A DNA stretch of 15,749 nucleotides from Neisseria lactamica (GCA_001067655.1 JUNU01000026.1:1-15749), one strand, 5' to 3'. Shown: positions 1-7,760, counted from the stretch's first letter. Numbers and translations are program-made. Notes: generated by a model from the sequence alone, not told the origin.

Positions 1-60
1 GTGACCAATGGTGCCAACGTTTACGTGCGGTTTGCTACGTTCAAATTTTTCCTTAGCCAT
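1..60 (-). CDS. tufA: Elongation factor Tu, N-terminal fragment (cut by window edge)
   Basis: The first 20 codons of EF-Tu, the GTPase that brings aminoacyl-tRNA to the ribosome. The minus strand from base 60 reads MAKEKFERSKPHVNVGTIGH, the conserved EF-Tu N-terminus that runs into the G1 (P-loop) region. The remainder lies beyond the left edge. The ATG at 60-58 is preceded by an AAGGA ribosome binding site about nine bases upstream. It is the last visible gene of the str operon, 88 bases after fusA, with no convincing promoter in between, so it is probably co-transcribed with fusA. A second tuf gene ends at the right edge of the window, in the same orientation. Calling this copy tufA follows the usual convention for the str-operon copy. 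Confidence 0.97.
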   Translation of the reverse strand, partial: MAKEKFERSKPHVNVGTIGH

Positions 61-100
61 GAGCTAATTCCTTTACATTAAAGATCGATTAAAGAACAGG

Positions 101-138
101 GGGCGTCTGAAAAATCATTTCAGCCTTTCAGACGACCT
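101..138. repeat. Inverted DUS pair between fusA and tuf, one arm degenerate
   Basis: An exact uptake sequence in reverse orientation (TTCAGACGACCT, 127-138) faces a degenerate copy (GGGCGTCTGAAA, 101-112). The arms pair over nine bases, CGTCTGAAA (104-112) with TTTCAGACG (126-134), around a 13-base loop. Inverted DUS pairs at gene ends often serve as terminators in Neisseria. Here neither strand carries a U-run after the stem, and the operon continues into tuf, so a strong terminator is unlikely. A shorter alternative hairpin, CTGAAA (107-112) with TTTCAG (118-123), is also possible. Confidence 0.85.
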
Positions 139-148
139 ATTTGCCTGA

Positions 149-2254
149 TTAACCTTTACGGGCTTCAGTTACAGCAGCAGCTATGTGGGCAGGAGCTTCA
201 GAATATTTCTTGAACTCCATAGAGTAAGTAGCGCGGCCTTGGGTTGCAGAACGCAGGTCGGTAGAATAACCGAACATTTCTGCCAGAGGTACTTCTGCAC
301 GGACTTTTTTACCGCCGATACCGTCATCATCCATACCCAATACGACGCCGCGACGACGGTTCAAGTCGCCCATTACGTCACCCATGTATTCTTCAGGGGT
401 TTCCACTTCAACGGCCATGATTGGCTCAAGCAGAGCAGGATTGGCTTTACGCATACCTTCTTTGAAGGCTTGTGAAGCAGCCAATTCGAAGGCCAGTTGA
501 GAGGAGTCGACATCGTGTGAAGAACCGAAGATCAAACGTACGCGTACGTCAACTACTGGGTAGCCTGCAACGATACCGTTAGGCAGGGTATCGCGGATAC
601 CTTTATCGACAGACGGAATGAATTCGCGAGGAATCACACCACCTTTAATTTCGTCGATAAATTCGTAGCCTGCACCACCCGGTTCCATAGGTTCCATTTT
701 GATCACAACGTGACCGTATTGACCTTTACCACCGGATTGTTTGGCGTGTTTGTATTCGGCTTCAACTTCTTTGCGGATGGTTTCGCGGTAAGCCACTTGA
801 GGCGCACCGATATTTGCTTCCACGCCGAATTCGCGTTTCATACGGTCAACAATAATTTCCAAGTGCAGCTCACCCATACCGGAAATAATGGTTTGACCGG
901 ATTCCTCGTCTGTACGGACACGGAAAGAAGGGTCTTCTTTAGCCAGACGGTTCAGGGCGATACCCATTTTCTCTTGGTCGGCTTTGGTTTTCGGCTCAAC
1001 GGCAATATGGATTACCGGCTCAGGGAATTCCATGCGTTCCAAGATGATCGGCGCGCTTTCTGCACACAAGGTTTCACCGGTAGTAACGTCTTTCAGACCG
1101 ATAGCGGCTGCGATGTCGCCAGCACGTACTTCTTCGATTTCAGTACGGTCTGCAGCAGTCATTTGTACCAAACGGCCGATACGTTCACGAGTGCCTTTTA
1201 CAGAGTTCAATACGGTATCACCGGATTTCACGACACCAGAGTAAACGCGAATGAAAGTCAGTTGACCAACGTATTTGTCATTCAACATTTTGAACGCCAA
1301 TGCAGAGAATTTCTCTTCATCGCTGGCTTGGCGGCTGTCGGCTTCTTCAGTGTTAGGGTTAACACCTTGAACCGGAGGAATATCGGTAGGAGCAGGCAGC
1401 AATTCTACAACTGCGTCCAACATACGTTGAACACCTTTGTTTTTAAATGCAGAACCGCACAACATAGGTTGGATTTCGCCTGCCAAAGTACGTTGACGCA
1501 ATGCGCCTACGATTTCTTCCTCGGTCAGCTCATCACCGCCCAAGTATTTGTCCATCAATTCTTCGCTGGCTTCAGCTGCGGCTTCAATCATGTTTTGACG
1601 CCATTCTTCAGCAGTTTCAACCAATTCAGCAGGAATATCGCCATAGGTAAAGGTTGTACCTTTATCGGCTTCATTCCAGATGATGGATTTCATTTTCAGC
1701 AGGTCAACAACACCAGTGAAACTGTCTTCTGCGCCTACCGGAATAACGATAGGTACTGGGTTTGCGCGCAAACGGGTTTTCATTTGCTCGACAACGCGGA
1801 AGAAGTTGGCACCTTGACGGTCCATTTTATTTACAAACGCCAAGCGTGGAACTTGGTACTTGTTGGCTTGACGCCATACGGTTTCAGATTGCGGTTGGAC
1901 ACCACCCACCGCGCAGTAAACCATTACCGCACCGTCCAATACACGCATAGAACGCTCTACCTCTACGGTAAAGTCAACGTGCCCCGGGGTATCGATGATG
2001 TTGAAGCGGTGTTCTGGGAATTGTTTCGCCATACCGGACCAGTAGGAAGTTACGGCAGCAGAGGTAATGGTAATACCACGCTCTTGCTCTTGTTCCATGT
2101 AGTCGGTAGTAGCCGCACCGTCATGTACCTCGCCCAATTTGTGGGTCAAACCGGTATAGAACAAAATACGTTCTGTAGTAGTGGTTTTACCCGCGTCGAT
2201 ATGAGCGGAAATACCGATGTTGCGGTACAGGCTGATCGGGGTCTTACGAGCCAT
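149..2254 (-). CDS. fusA: Elongation factor G (translocase GTPase)
   Basis: EF-G drives translocation of tRNA and mRNA on the ribosome and, with RRF, ribosome recycling. The 701-residue protein has the full set of GTPase motifs: G1 AHIDAGKT (residues 17-24), G2 RGITI (59-63), G3 DTPGH (88-92) and G4 NKMD (142-145), with GSAFKNKG near residue 266 as the G5 region. The C-terminal half includes the domain IV segment with GGVIPREFIPSVDKG and the domain V sequence ending in the YSTDLRSATQGR loop. Length and motifs are those of a normal housekeeping EF-G, with no truncation. The ATG at 2254-2252 is preceded by GAAAGG. Only 18 bases separate it from the rpsG stop, so it is co-transcribed with rpsL and rpsG. 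Recognised with near certainty. Confidence 0.99.
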   Translation of the reverse strand: MARKTPISLYRNIGISAHIDAGKTTTTERILFYTGLTHKLGEVHDGAATTDYMEQEQERGITITSAAVTSYWSGMAKQFPEHRFNIIDTPGHVDFTVEVERSMRVLDGAVMVYCAVGGVQPQSETVWRQANKYQVPRLAFVNKMDRQGANFFRVVEQMKTRLRANPVPIVIPVGAEDSFTGVVDLLKMKSIIWNEADKGTTFTYGDIPAELVETAEEWRQNMIEAAAEASEELMDKYLGGDELTEEEIVGALRQRTLAGEIQPMLCGSAFKNKGVQRMLDAVVELLPAPTDIPPVQGVNPNTEEADSRQASDEEKFSALAFKMLNDKYVGQLTFIRVYSGVVKSGDTVLNSVKGTRERIGRLVQMTAADRTEIEEVRAGDIAAAIGLKDVTTGETLCAESAPIILERMEFPEPVIHIAVEPKTKADQEKMGIALNRLAKEDPSFRVRTDEESGQTIISGMGELHLEIIVDRMKREFGVEANIGAPQVAYRETIRKEVEAEYKHAKQSGGKGQYGHVVIKMEPMEPGGAGYEFIDEIKGGVIPREFIPSVDKGIRDTLPNGIVAGYPVVDVRVRLIFGSSHDVDSSQLAFELAASQAFKEGMRKANPALLEPIMAVEVETPEEYMGDVMGDLNRRRGVVLGMDDDGIGGKKVRAEVPLAEMFGYSTDLRSATQGRATYSMEFKKYSEAPAHIAAAVTEARKG

Positions 2255-2272
2255 TTTATTAGCCTTTCAAAA

Positions 2273-2743
2273 TTAGAAACGGAAGTGAGAGAATGCTTTG
2301 TTGGCTTCAGCCATGCGGTGTACTTCTTCACGTTTTTTCAACGCACCGCCACGACCTTCGGACGCATCAATCAACTCGCCTGCCAAACGCAGGTCCATGG
2401 ATTTCTCACCACGTTTGCGGGCCGCATCGCGAACCCAGCGCATTGCAAGAGCCAGACGGCGTGAAGGACGAACCTCAACAGGAACTTGGTAGTTTGCACC
2501 ACCTACACGGCGGCTTTTCACTTCCACGATAGGCTTGGCGTTTGCAATGGCTTCGTTGAATACTTCGATTGCTGCTTTGCCGGTTTTTTTCTCGATTTGC
2601 TCCAACGCACCGTAAACGATACGCTCGGCAACAGATTTTTTACCGTCAATCATCAATACGTTCATGAATTTAGTCAGCTCGACGCTGCCAAATTTAGGAT
2701 CAGGCAACACATCGCGCTTGGGGACTTCTCTACGTCTTGGCAT
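2273..2743 (-). CDS. rpsG: 30S ribosomal protein S7
   Basis: S7 is a primary 16S rRNA-binding protein that nucleates assembly of the 30S head and contacts the E-site tRNA. The 156-residue product starts MPRRREVPKRDVLPDPKFGS and includes the conserved KSRRVGGANYQVPVEV segment (about residues 76-91) and AMRWVRDAARKRGEKSM. The frame is open upstream for 11 more codons, but the ATG at 2743-2741 is preferred. It gives the family N-terminus and follows an AAAGGA ribosome binding site at 2751-2756. The gene lies between rpsL (117-base spacer) and fusA (18-base spacer). In E. coli, S7 represses its own translation by binding the rpsL-rpsG spacer; the structured spacer here would suit the same role, but that is inference. 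Confidence 0.98.
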   Translation of the reverse strand: MPRRREVPKRDVLPDPKFGSVELTKFMNVLMIDGKKSVAERIVYGALEQIEKKTGKAAIEVFNEAIANAKPIVEVKSRRVGGANYQVPVEVRPSRRLALAMRWVRDAARKRGEKSMDLRLAGELIDASEGRGGALKKREEVHRMAEANKAFSHFRF

Positions 2744-2760
2744 TTTAATTTCCTTTAATC

Positions 2761-2837
2761 TATTCAGTCGGGTCAATTCCCATGAATACCCAAAAGAGTA
2801 TTCACTTACTCGGCCGTTGTTCAGCTTAGGCGGCCGA
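2761..2837 (-). promoter_or_regulatory. Structured rpsL-rpsG spacer, candidate S7 autoregulatory site
   Basis: Three foldable elements lie in this 117-base spacer. TCGGCCG (2810-2816) pairs with CGGCCGA (2831-2837). TGAATAC (2783-2789) pairs with GTATTCA (2798-2804). The same TGAATA (2783-2788) can instead pair with TATTCA (2761-2766), extended by GGG (2770-2772) with CCC (2779-2781). The last two hairpins exclude each other, and the second ends four bases before the rpsG ribosome binding site (2751-2756). In E. coli, S7 binds this same spacer to control rpsG. The pairings are visible in the sequence; the regulatory role is inferred from position. Confidence 0.5.
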
Positions 2838-2860
2838 CGTGCCTATTTAAGTCCCTGTAA

Positions 2861-3232
2861 TTATTTAGGACGCTTAGCACCGTATTTAGAACGGGCTTGT
2901 TTACGGTCTTTAACACCTGCAGTATCCAAGGAACCGCGTACAGTGTGGTAACGTACACCCGGCAAGTCTTTTACACGACCGCCGCGAATCAGTACGACGC
3001 TGTGCTCTTGCAGGTTGTGGCCTTCACCGCCGATGTATGAAATGACTTCAAAACCGTTGGTCAGGCGAACCTTACATACTTTACGCAATGCAGAGTTAGG
3101 TTTTTTAGGGGTAGTCGTGTATACACGGGTGCACACACCGCGTTTTTGCGGGCAAGCTTCCAGTGCAGGCACTTTGTTTACGTACACGGGCTTTTGACGG
3201 CCTTTGCGTACCAATTGGTTGATAGTTGGCAT
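2861..3232 (-). CDS. rpsL: 30S ribosomal protein S12
   Basis: S12 sits at the decoding centre of the 30S subunit and affects translational accuracy and streptomycin response. The 123-residue product begins MPTINQLVRKGRQKP and holds the conserved TTTPKKPNSALRKV (39-52) and GGRVKDLPGVRYH (84-96) segments. Lys43 and Lys88 (E. coli positions 42/87 or 43/88 depending on numbering) are wild type, predicting a streptomycin-sensitive ribosome. Asp89 is the residue methylthiolated by RimO in other bacteria. An upstream in-frame ATG would add 16 residues, but it lies in the leader hairpin and lacks a family match. The ATG at 3232-3230 has AGGA about nine bases upstream. It is the first gene of the str operon, behind a strong promoter. 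Confidence 0.98.
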   Translation of the reverse strand: MPTINQLVRKGRQKPVYVNKVPALEACPQKRGVCTRVYTTTPKKPNSALRKVCKVRLTNGFEVISYIGGEGHNLQEHSVVLIRGGRVKDLPGVRYHTVRGSLDTAGVKDRKQARSKYGAKRPK

Positions 3233-3258
3233 ATTTTCTCGTCCTGTTGAGTTAAATA

Positions 3259-3281
3259 CTTGCCGACACCATGTCGGCAAG
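3259..3281 (-). promoter_or_regulatory. Perfect hairpin at the 5' end of the str operon mRNA
   Basis: CTTGCCGAC (3259-3267) and GTCGGCAAG (3273-3281) form a 9-bp perfect stem with a 5-base loop. The -10 box ends at 3288, so the transcript should begin a few bases before the stem or within its first bases. The hairpin would then cap the mRNA, 27 bases before the rpsL start codon. No U-run follows it, so it is not a terminator. A 5' stem that protects mRNA from RNase E-type decay is one plausible role; control of initiation is another. Confidence 0.75.
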
Positions 3282-3287
3282 GGTGGA

Positions 3288-3317
3288 ATTATATTTTTAT
3301 TGCAAGAGTTTAGTCAA
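3288..3317 (-). promoter_or_regulatory. Sigma70 promoter of the str operon (rpsL)
   Basis: The minus strand has TTGACT (3317-3312) and TATAAT (3293-3288) separated by 18 bases: five of six -35 matches and a perfect -10. It lies downstream of the rpoC terminator and 56 bases ahead of the rpsL ATG. It is the obvious start for rpsL-rpsG-fusA-tuf. Confidence 0.85.
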
Positions 3318-3373
3318 GCAAACGGCGGATAAAAATTGGCATTTTATATTTACTAAGAACTATTTAGCAACTG

Positions 3374-3432
3374 AGGTCGTCTGAAATGGATAAAAATCAT
3401 CAAACGATACGCACTCTTTGTTCAGACGACCT
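3374..3432. repeat. Inverted pair of exact DNA uptake sequences
   Basis: AGGTCGTCTGAA at 3374-3385 and its reverse complement at 3421-3432, both 12 of 12 matches, are separated by 35 bases. They lie just upstream of the str promoter -35 box. The long loop and lack of a U-run on the minus strand argue against a terminator role for this pair. Confidence 0.9.
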
Positions 3433-3514
3433 TTATCAAGCATAAATCGGTTTGCAACTCTATTAGAGCCACCCTTCCTACCGTACTTTTCATAACGACA
3501 CTGACAATCCACAC

Positions 3515-3526
3515 AGGTCGTCTGAA
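3515..3526 (+). repeat. Exact DNA uptake sequence beside the rpoC terminator
   Basis: AGGTCGTCTGAA on the plus strand. Its last bases are part of the A-run that forms the U-tract of the rpoC terminator on the minus strand, so DUS and terminator are physically merged. Confidence 0.92.
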
Positions 3527-3562
3527 AAAGAAAACCGCAAGTGATATTGCCTTGCGGTTTTC
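3525..3562 (-). terminator. Intrinsic terminator of the rpoBC operon
   Basis: GAAAACCGCAAG (3530-3541) and CTTGCGGTTTTC (3551-3562) form a perfect 12-bp stem with a 9-base loop, starting 22 bases after the rpoC stop. On the minus strand the stem ends TTTTC and is followed by five T (3529-3525), giving a classical Rho-independent terminator. Confidence 0.92.
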
Positions 3563-3584
3563 TCTTAAACAAACATCCTACGGA

Positions 3585-6500
3585 TTATTCATCTGTTGCT
3601 TCGATTTCGGAAGCTTCTTGCTCCGCTTCCTGCCATTGCTGGCGACGGCTGCGGTGGTAGGTCAAACCGGTACCGGCAGGAATCAGACGACCTACGATTA
3701 CGTTCTCTTTCAGACCGCGCAACTCGTCTTGCTTGCCCATGATGGCGGCTTCGGTCAGAACGCGGGTCGTTTCTTGGAACGATGCGGCAGAAATGAAGCT
3801 GTCGGTAGACAGAGAGGCTTTAGTAATACCCAACAATACGTTTTCGTAACGTGCCGGTTCTTTACCTTCTTCCAAAGCTTTTTCATTGGCTGTCATGACA
3901 TCACCGCGTTCGACTTGCTCACCGGTAATGAATTCGGTTTCACCTGAATCGACAATATTCACACGACGCAGCATCTGACGGATAATGACTTCGATGTGTT
4001 TATCGGAAATCTTCACACCTTGCAGACGGTAAACCTCTTGCACTTCTTGAACGATATAACGCGCCAGTGCTTCGATACCTTGCAAACGCAGAATATCATG
4101 CGGATCAACCGCTCCGTCCACAATGGTTTCGCCACGGTTTACCACTTGACCGTCATGCACAAGAATTTGTTTCTCTTTAGAAATCAAAGTCTCGTATGCA
4201 ACGCCGTCTACGTCAGTGATAATCAGACGCTGTTTGCCTTTGGTCTCTTTACCGAATGAAACGGTACCGGTGATTTCTGCCAACATACCTGCATCTTTCG
4301 GCACGCGTGCTTCAAACAGCTCGGCTACGCGTGGCAGACCGCCAGTAATGTCGCGGGTTTTGGAAGAGGCTTGCGGGATACGCGCCAATACGTCACCCTT
4401 ACCGATTTCCTGACCTTCGCGTACGGTAATCACTGCGCCCACTGGGAATGCCATAGATACCGGAGTGGAAGTACCCGGGATACAGATTTCCAGACCGTTT
4501 TCATCCAACAATTTTACAGTAGGACGCAGCAGTTTGGATGCGCTGCCGGAGCGGCGTTTGCCGTCAATAACTACCAAAGTGGACAAACCAGTTACATCGT
4601 CAGTTTGTTTGGCAACGGTTACACCCTCTTCCACGTTCTCGAATTTCACCCAACCTGCATGTTCGGTAATCATCGGACGGGTATGCGGATCCCAGGTTGC
4701 CAATGTTTGACCGGCTTTAATGGCTTCACCGTCTTGAACCATCAAAATCGCACCGTAAGGCACTTTGTGGCGTTCGCGCTCACGACCGATGTCATCATGA
4801 ATAACGACTTCGCAAGAGCGTCCGATGACAACCAATTCGCCTTTGTTATTGGCAACATAACGCATTTGGCTGCTGAATCGTGCCGTACCGTTGGATTTGG
4901 CTTCAACTTGGCTGGCTGCTGCCGCACGGGATGCCGCACCACCGATGTGGAACGTACGCATGGTCAACTGGGTACCCGGTTCACCGATAGACTGAGCAGC
5001 AATCACGCCGACTGCTTCTCCGGCATTGACCAATTTGCCGCGTGCCAAGTCGCGACCATAACAGTGTGCGCACAAGCCATGGCGGGTTTTACAAGTAATT
5101 GGGGTACGGACCTTGACTTCATCGACACCGGATTGGTCAATCATATCCACCAGTTTTTCAGTCAACAGCGTACCGGCTTCAACCAAGGTCTTACCACTTG
5201 ACGGATCGACAACGTCAGACGCGGTAACACGACCCAAAATACGATCGCGCAATGCTTCAATCACATCACCGCCTTGTACAACTGCCTTCATGACAAAGCC
5301 GTCTGAAGTACCACAATCGTCTTCAACAACGACCAAGTCTTGAGTTACATCTACCAGACGACGGGTCAGGTAACCGGAGTTCGCGGTTTTCAATGCGGTA
5401 TCCGCCAAACCCTTACGCGCACCGTGGGTCGCAATAAAGTATTGCAATACGGTCAGACCTTCGCGGAAGTTTGAGGTAATCGGCGTCTCAATAATCGAGC
5501 CGTCAGGTTTTGCCATCAAACCGCGCATACCGGACAACTGTTTAATCTGAGCCGCAGAACCACGGGCACCGGAGTCAGCCATCATGTAGATGGAGTTGAA
5601 TGACTCTTGATCGACTTCGTTGCCATCACGATCGATAACTTTTTGTTTGGACAAGTTATCCATCATCGCTTTAGCAATTTTATCGCCGGCACGACCCCAA
5701 ATATCCACCACTTTGTTGTAGCGTTCACCGTTGGTTACCAAACCTTGACGGTATTGGTCTTCGATTTCTTTAACCTCGGCATTGGCTTCAGCCAACAAGG
5801 CCGCTTTTTCTTTTGGAATTTCCATGTCGTCAACAGCAATGGAAATACCGCCTTTGGCTGCAAATCCGAAACCGGTGTACATCAAGTGGTCGGCGAAAAT
5901 AACCGTATCGCGCAAGCCGCACAGGCGGAACGACGCGTTAATCAGCTTGGAAATTTCTTTTTTCTTCAGTGCCTTGTTGATGTATTCGAACGGCAAGCCT
6001 TTAGGCAGGATTTCGCTCAACAATGCACGACCGACAGTCGTTTCGTAGCGGGTAACGACAGGTTCAAACTCACCTGCTTCGTTTTTCACCCATTCGCGCA
6101 GACGTACGGTAATTTTCGTACCCAGCTCAACCTGTTTGGTATGGTATGCACGATGCACTTCTTTCACATCAGCAAACAGACTGCCCTCACCTTTGGCATT
6201 GATGCGGTCGCGGGTCATGTAGTACAGACCCAATACGATGTCTTGGGAAGGTACGATAATCGGTTCGCCGTTGGCAGGAGACAATACGTTGTTTGAAGCC
6301 AGCATCAGCGTGCGCGCTTCCATTTGCGCTTCCAAGCTCAATGGAACGTGTACCGCCATTTGGTCACCGTCAAAGTCGGCGTTAAACGCGGCACATACCA
6401 ACGGATGCAACTGAATGGCTTTACCTTCAATCAGGATAGGTTCAAACGCTTGAATACCCAAACGGTGCAGGGTCGGCGCACGGTTCAGCATAATCGGATG

Positions 6501-7760
6501 TTCACGAATGACTTCTTCCAAGATATCCCATACTTCAGGTACTTCTTGCTCTACCAATTTTTTCGCTGCTTTAACAGTAGAGGCCAGACCTTGTTTTTCC
6601 AGTTTATGGAAAATGAACGGTTTGAACAGTTCCAAAGCCATTTTTTTCGGCAGACCGCATTGGTGCAGACGCAGGTACGGACCTACGGTAATCACGGAAC
6701 GACCGGAGTAGTCCACACGTTTACCCAGCAGGTTTTGACGGAAACGACCGCCCTTACCTTTAATCATGTCGGCCAATGATTTCAGCGGACGTTTGTTGGC
6801 ACCGGTCATGGCTTTACCGCGACGGCCGTTATCCAACAGCGAGTCAACCGCTTCTTGCAACATACGTTTTTCGTTGCGGACAATGATGTCAGGAGCGTGC
6901 AGTTCCAGCAGGCGTTTCAGACGGTTGTTACGGTTGATGACGCGACGGTACAAATCGTTCAAATCGGAAGTGGCAAAACGGCCACCGTCCAACGGAACCA
7001 GAGGGCGCAAATCAGGCGGCAATACCGGCAGCACGTCCATAATCATCCATTCCAGTTTCATGCCGGAACGATGGAAGGCTTCCAATACTTTCAAGCGTTT
7101 GGCGATTTTTTTGATTTTGGTATCTGAACCGGTCGACTCAAGTTCTTGGCGCAGGATTTCGATCTCGCCTGCTACATCCAGGGTACGCAACAATTCGCGG
7201 ATACCTTCTGCACCCATTTTGGCATCGAAATCGTCGCCGTATTCGTCCAGTTTGTTGTAGTAGTCATCTTCAGTCAGCAATTGACGGCGTTGCAGCGGAG
7301 TCATGCCGGGGTCGGTCACAACAAATGCTTCAAAGTACAATACGCGCTCGATGTCGCGCAAAGTCATGTCCAACACCATACCCAAACGAGAAGGCAGGGA
7401 TTTCAAGAACCAAATGTGTGCCACAGGCGCGGCCAATTCGATATGACCCATGCGTTCGCGGCGCACTTTGGACAAAGTTACTTCCACGCCACATTTTTCA
7501 CAGGTTACACCTTTAAATTTCAAGCGTTTATATTTTCCGCACAAGCACTCGTAGTCTTTGACCGGACCAAAGATTTTGGCGCAGAACAGACCGTCACGCT
7601 CAGGTTTGAACGTACGATAGTTGATGGTTTCAGGCTTTTTAACTTCGCCGTAAGACCATGAACGGATGGTTTCGGGAGAAGCAATGCCGATTTTGATGGC
7701 ATCAAACTCTTCTTCCATGCCGGCAGTTTGCAACGGATTAAATAAGTTCAACAAATTCAT
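3585..7760 (-). CDS. rpoC: DNA-directed RNA polymerase subunit beta'
   Basis: The beta' subunit (1391 residues) forms the clamp and much of the active centre of RNA polymerase. The N-terminal zinc ribbon has Cys72, Cys74, Cys87 and Cys90. The Mg-binding loop NADFDGDQMAVH carries the catalytic aspartates at 462, 464 and 466. The second zinc site has Cys816, Cys890, Cys897 and Cys900. The bridge helix and trigger loop region (around GARKGLADTALKTANSGYLTRR) is intact, and length is normal for Neisseria. The ATG at 7760-7758 follows GGAG with a 5-base spacer. The gene lies 165 bases after rpoB, with three DUS in the gap, and ends just before a strong terminator. No promoter was recognised in the rpoB-rpoC gap, so it is probably co-transcribed with rpoB. 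Confidence 0.99.
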   Translation of the reverse strand: MNLLNLFNPLQTAGMEEEFDAIKIGIASPETIRSWSYGEVKKPETINYRTFKPERDGLFCAKIFGPVKDYECLCGKYKRLKFKGVTCEKCGVEVTLSKVRRERMGHIELAAPVAHIWFLKSLPSRLGMVLDMTLRDIERVLYFEAFVVTDPGMTPLQRRQLLTEDDYYNKLDEYGDDFDAKMGAEGIRELLRTLDVAGEIEILRQELESTGSDTKIKKIAKRLKVLEAFHRSGMKLEWMIMDVLPVLPPDLRPLVPLDGGRFATSDLNDLYRRVINRNNRLKRLLELHAPDIIVRNEKRMLQEAVDSLLDNGRRGKAMTGANKRPLKSLADMIKGKGGRFRQNLLGKRVDYSGRSVITVGPYLRLHQCGLPKKMALELFKPFIFHKLEKQGLASTVKAAKKLVEQEVPEVWDILEEVIREHPIMLNRAPTLHRLGIQAFEPILIEGKAIQLHPLVCAAFNADFDGDQMAVHVPLSLEAQMEARTLMLASNNVLSPANGEPIIVPSQDIVLGLYYMTRDRINAKGEGSLFADVKEVHRAYHTKQVELGTKITVRLREWVKNEAGEFEPVVTRYETTVGRALLSEILPKGLPFEYINKALKKKEISKLINASFRLCGLRDTVIFADHLMYTGFGFAAKGGISIAVDDMEIPKEKAALLAEANAEVKEIEDQYRQGLVTNGERYNKVVDIWGRAGDKIAKAMMDNLSKQKVIDRDGNEVDQESFNSIYMMADSGARGSAAQIKQLSGMRGLMAKPDGSIIETPITSNFREGLTVLQYFIATHGARKGLADTALKTANSGYLTRRLVDVTQDLVVVEDDCGTSDGFVMKAVVQGGDVIEALRDRILGRVTASDVVDPSSGKTLVEAGTLLTEKLVDMIDQSGVDEVKVRTPITCKTRHGLCAHCYGRDLARGKLVNAGEAVGVIAAQSIGEPGTQLTMRTFHIGGAASRAAAASQVEAKSNGTARFSSQMRYVANNKGELVVIGRSCEVVIHDDIGRERERHKVPYGAILMVQDGEAIKAGQTLATWDPHTRPMITEHAGWVKFENVEEGVTVAKQTDDVTGLSTLVVIDGKRRSGSASKLLRPTVKLLDENGLEICIPGTSTPVSMAFPVGAVITVREGQEIGKGDVLARIPQASSKTRDITGGLPRVAELFEARVPKDAGMLAEITGTVSFGKETKGKQRLIITDVDGVAYETLISKEKQILVHDGQVVNRGETIVDGAVDPHDILRLQGIEALARYIVQEVQEVYRLQGVKISDKHIEVIIRQMLRRVNIVDSGETEFITGEQVERGDVMTANEKALEEGKEPARYENVLLGITKASLSTDSFISAASFQETTRVLTEAAIMGKQDELRGLKENVIVGRLIPAGTGLTYHRSRRQQWQEAEQEASEIEATDE
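3682..3693 (-). repeat. Near-exact DUS inside rpoC (11 of 12)
   Basis: The minus strand reads AGGTCGTCTGAT, differing only in the last base from the genome's uptake sequence. It encodes part of the conserved GRLIPAGT motif near the RpoC C-terminus, so coding constraint alone may explain it. Uptake activity is uncertain. Confidence 0.45.
5296..5307 (+). repeat. Meningococcal-dialect DUS core inside rpoC
   Basis: GCCGTCTGAA (5298-5307), the 10-base core of the N. meningitidis / N. gonorrhoeae uptake sequence, appears within rpoC with AA before it. The surrounding codons on the minus strand encode GTSDGF, next to zinc ligand Cys816. All exact copies elsewhere in the window use AGGTCGTCTGAA instead, so this is a different dialect or a chance match. 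Confidence 0.5.

Larger units (their letters stand above)
3233..3584. other. rpoC-rpsL intergenic region (352 bases, no gene)
   Basis: This is the longest gene-free stretch. From the rpoC side it holds the rpoC intrinsic terminator, an exact DUS flush against the terminator's U-run, about 80 bases with no recognised element, an inverted pair of exact DUS 35 bases apart, a strong sigma70 promoter for the str operon, and a perfect hairpin in the rpsL leader. The only open frames here are short, lack homology that I recognise and run through the terminator, so I call no gene. Confidence 0.8.

Noticed and set aside
710..2464. Long plus-strand open frame (584 codons) opposite fusA and rpsG
   Set aside because: It is the antisense shadow of two highly expressed genes, has low-complexity composition rich in F, R, T and N, no family resemblance, and no ribosome binding site or promoter.
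3374..3432. Inverted DUS pair as a terminator
   Set aside because: The loop is 35 bases, no U-run follows on the minus strand, and a clear terminator for rpoC already lies upstream.
3360..3572. Possible 70-residue minus-strand gene between rpoC and rpsL
   Set aside because: It begins inside the rpoC terminator stem and runs through three uptake sequences; no ribosome binding site and no recognisable protein.
6911..6923. TTTCAGACGGTTG in rpoC as a DUS
   Set aside because: Only nine bases match the meningococcal core and eight the local dialect; it falls in conserved codons, so it is treated as chance.
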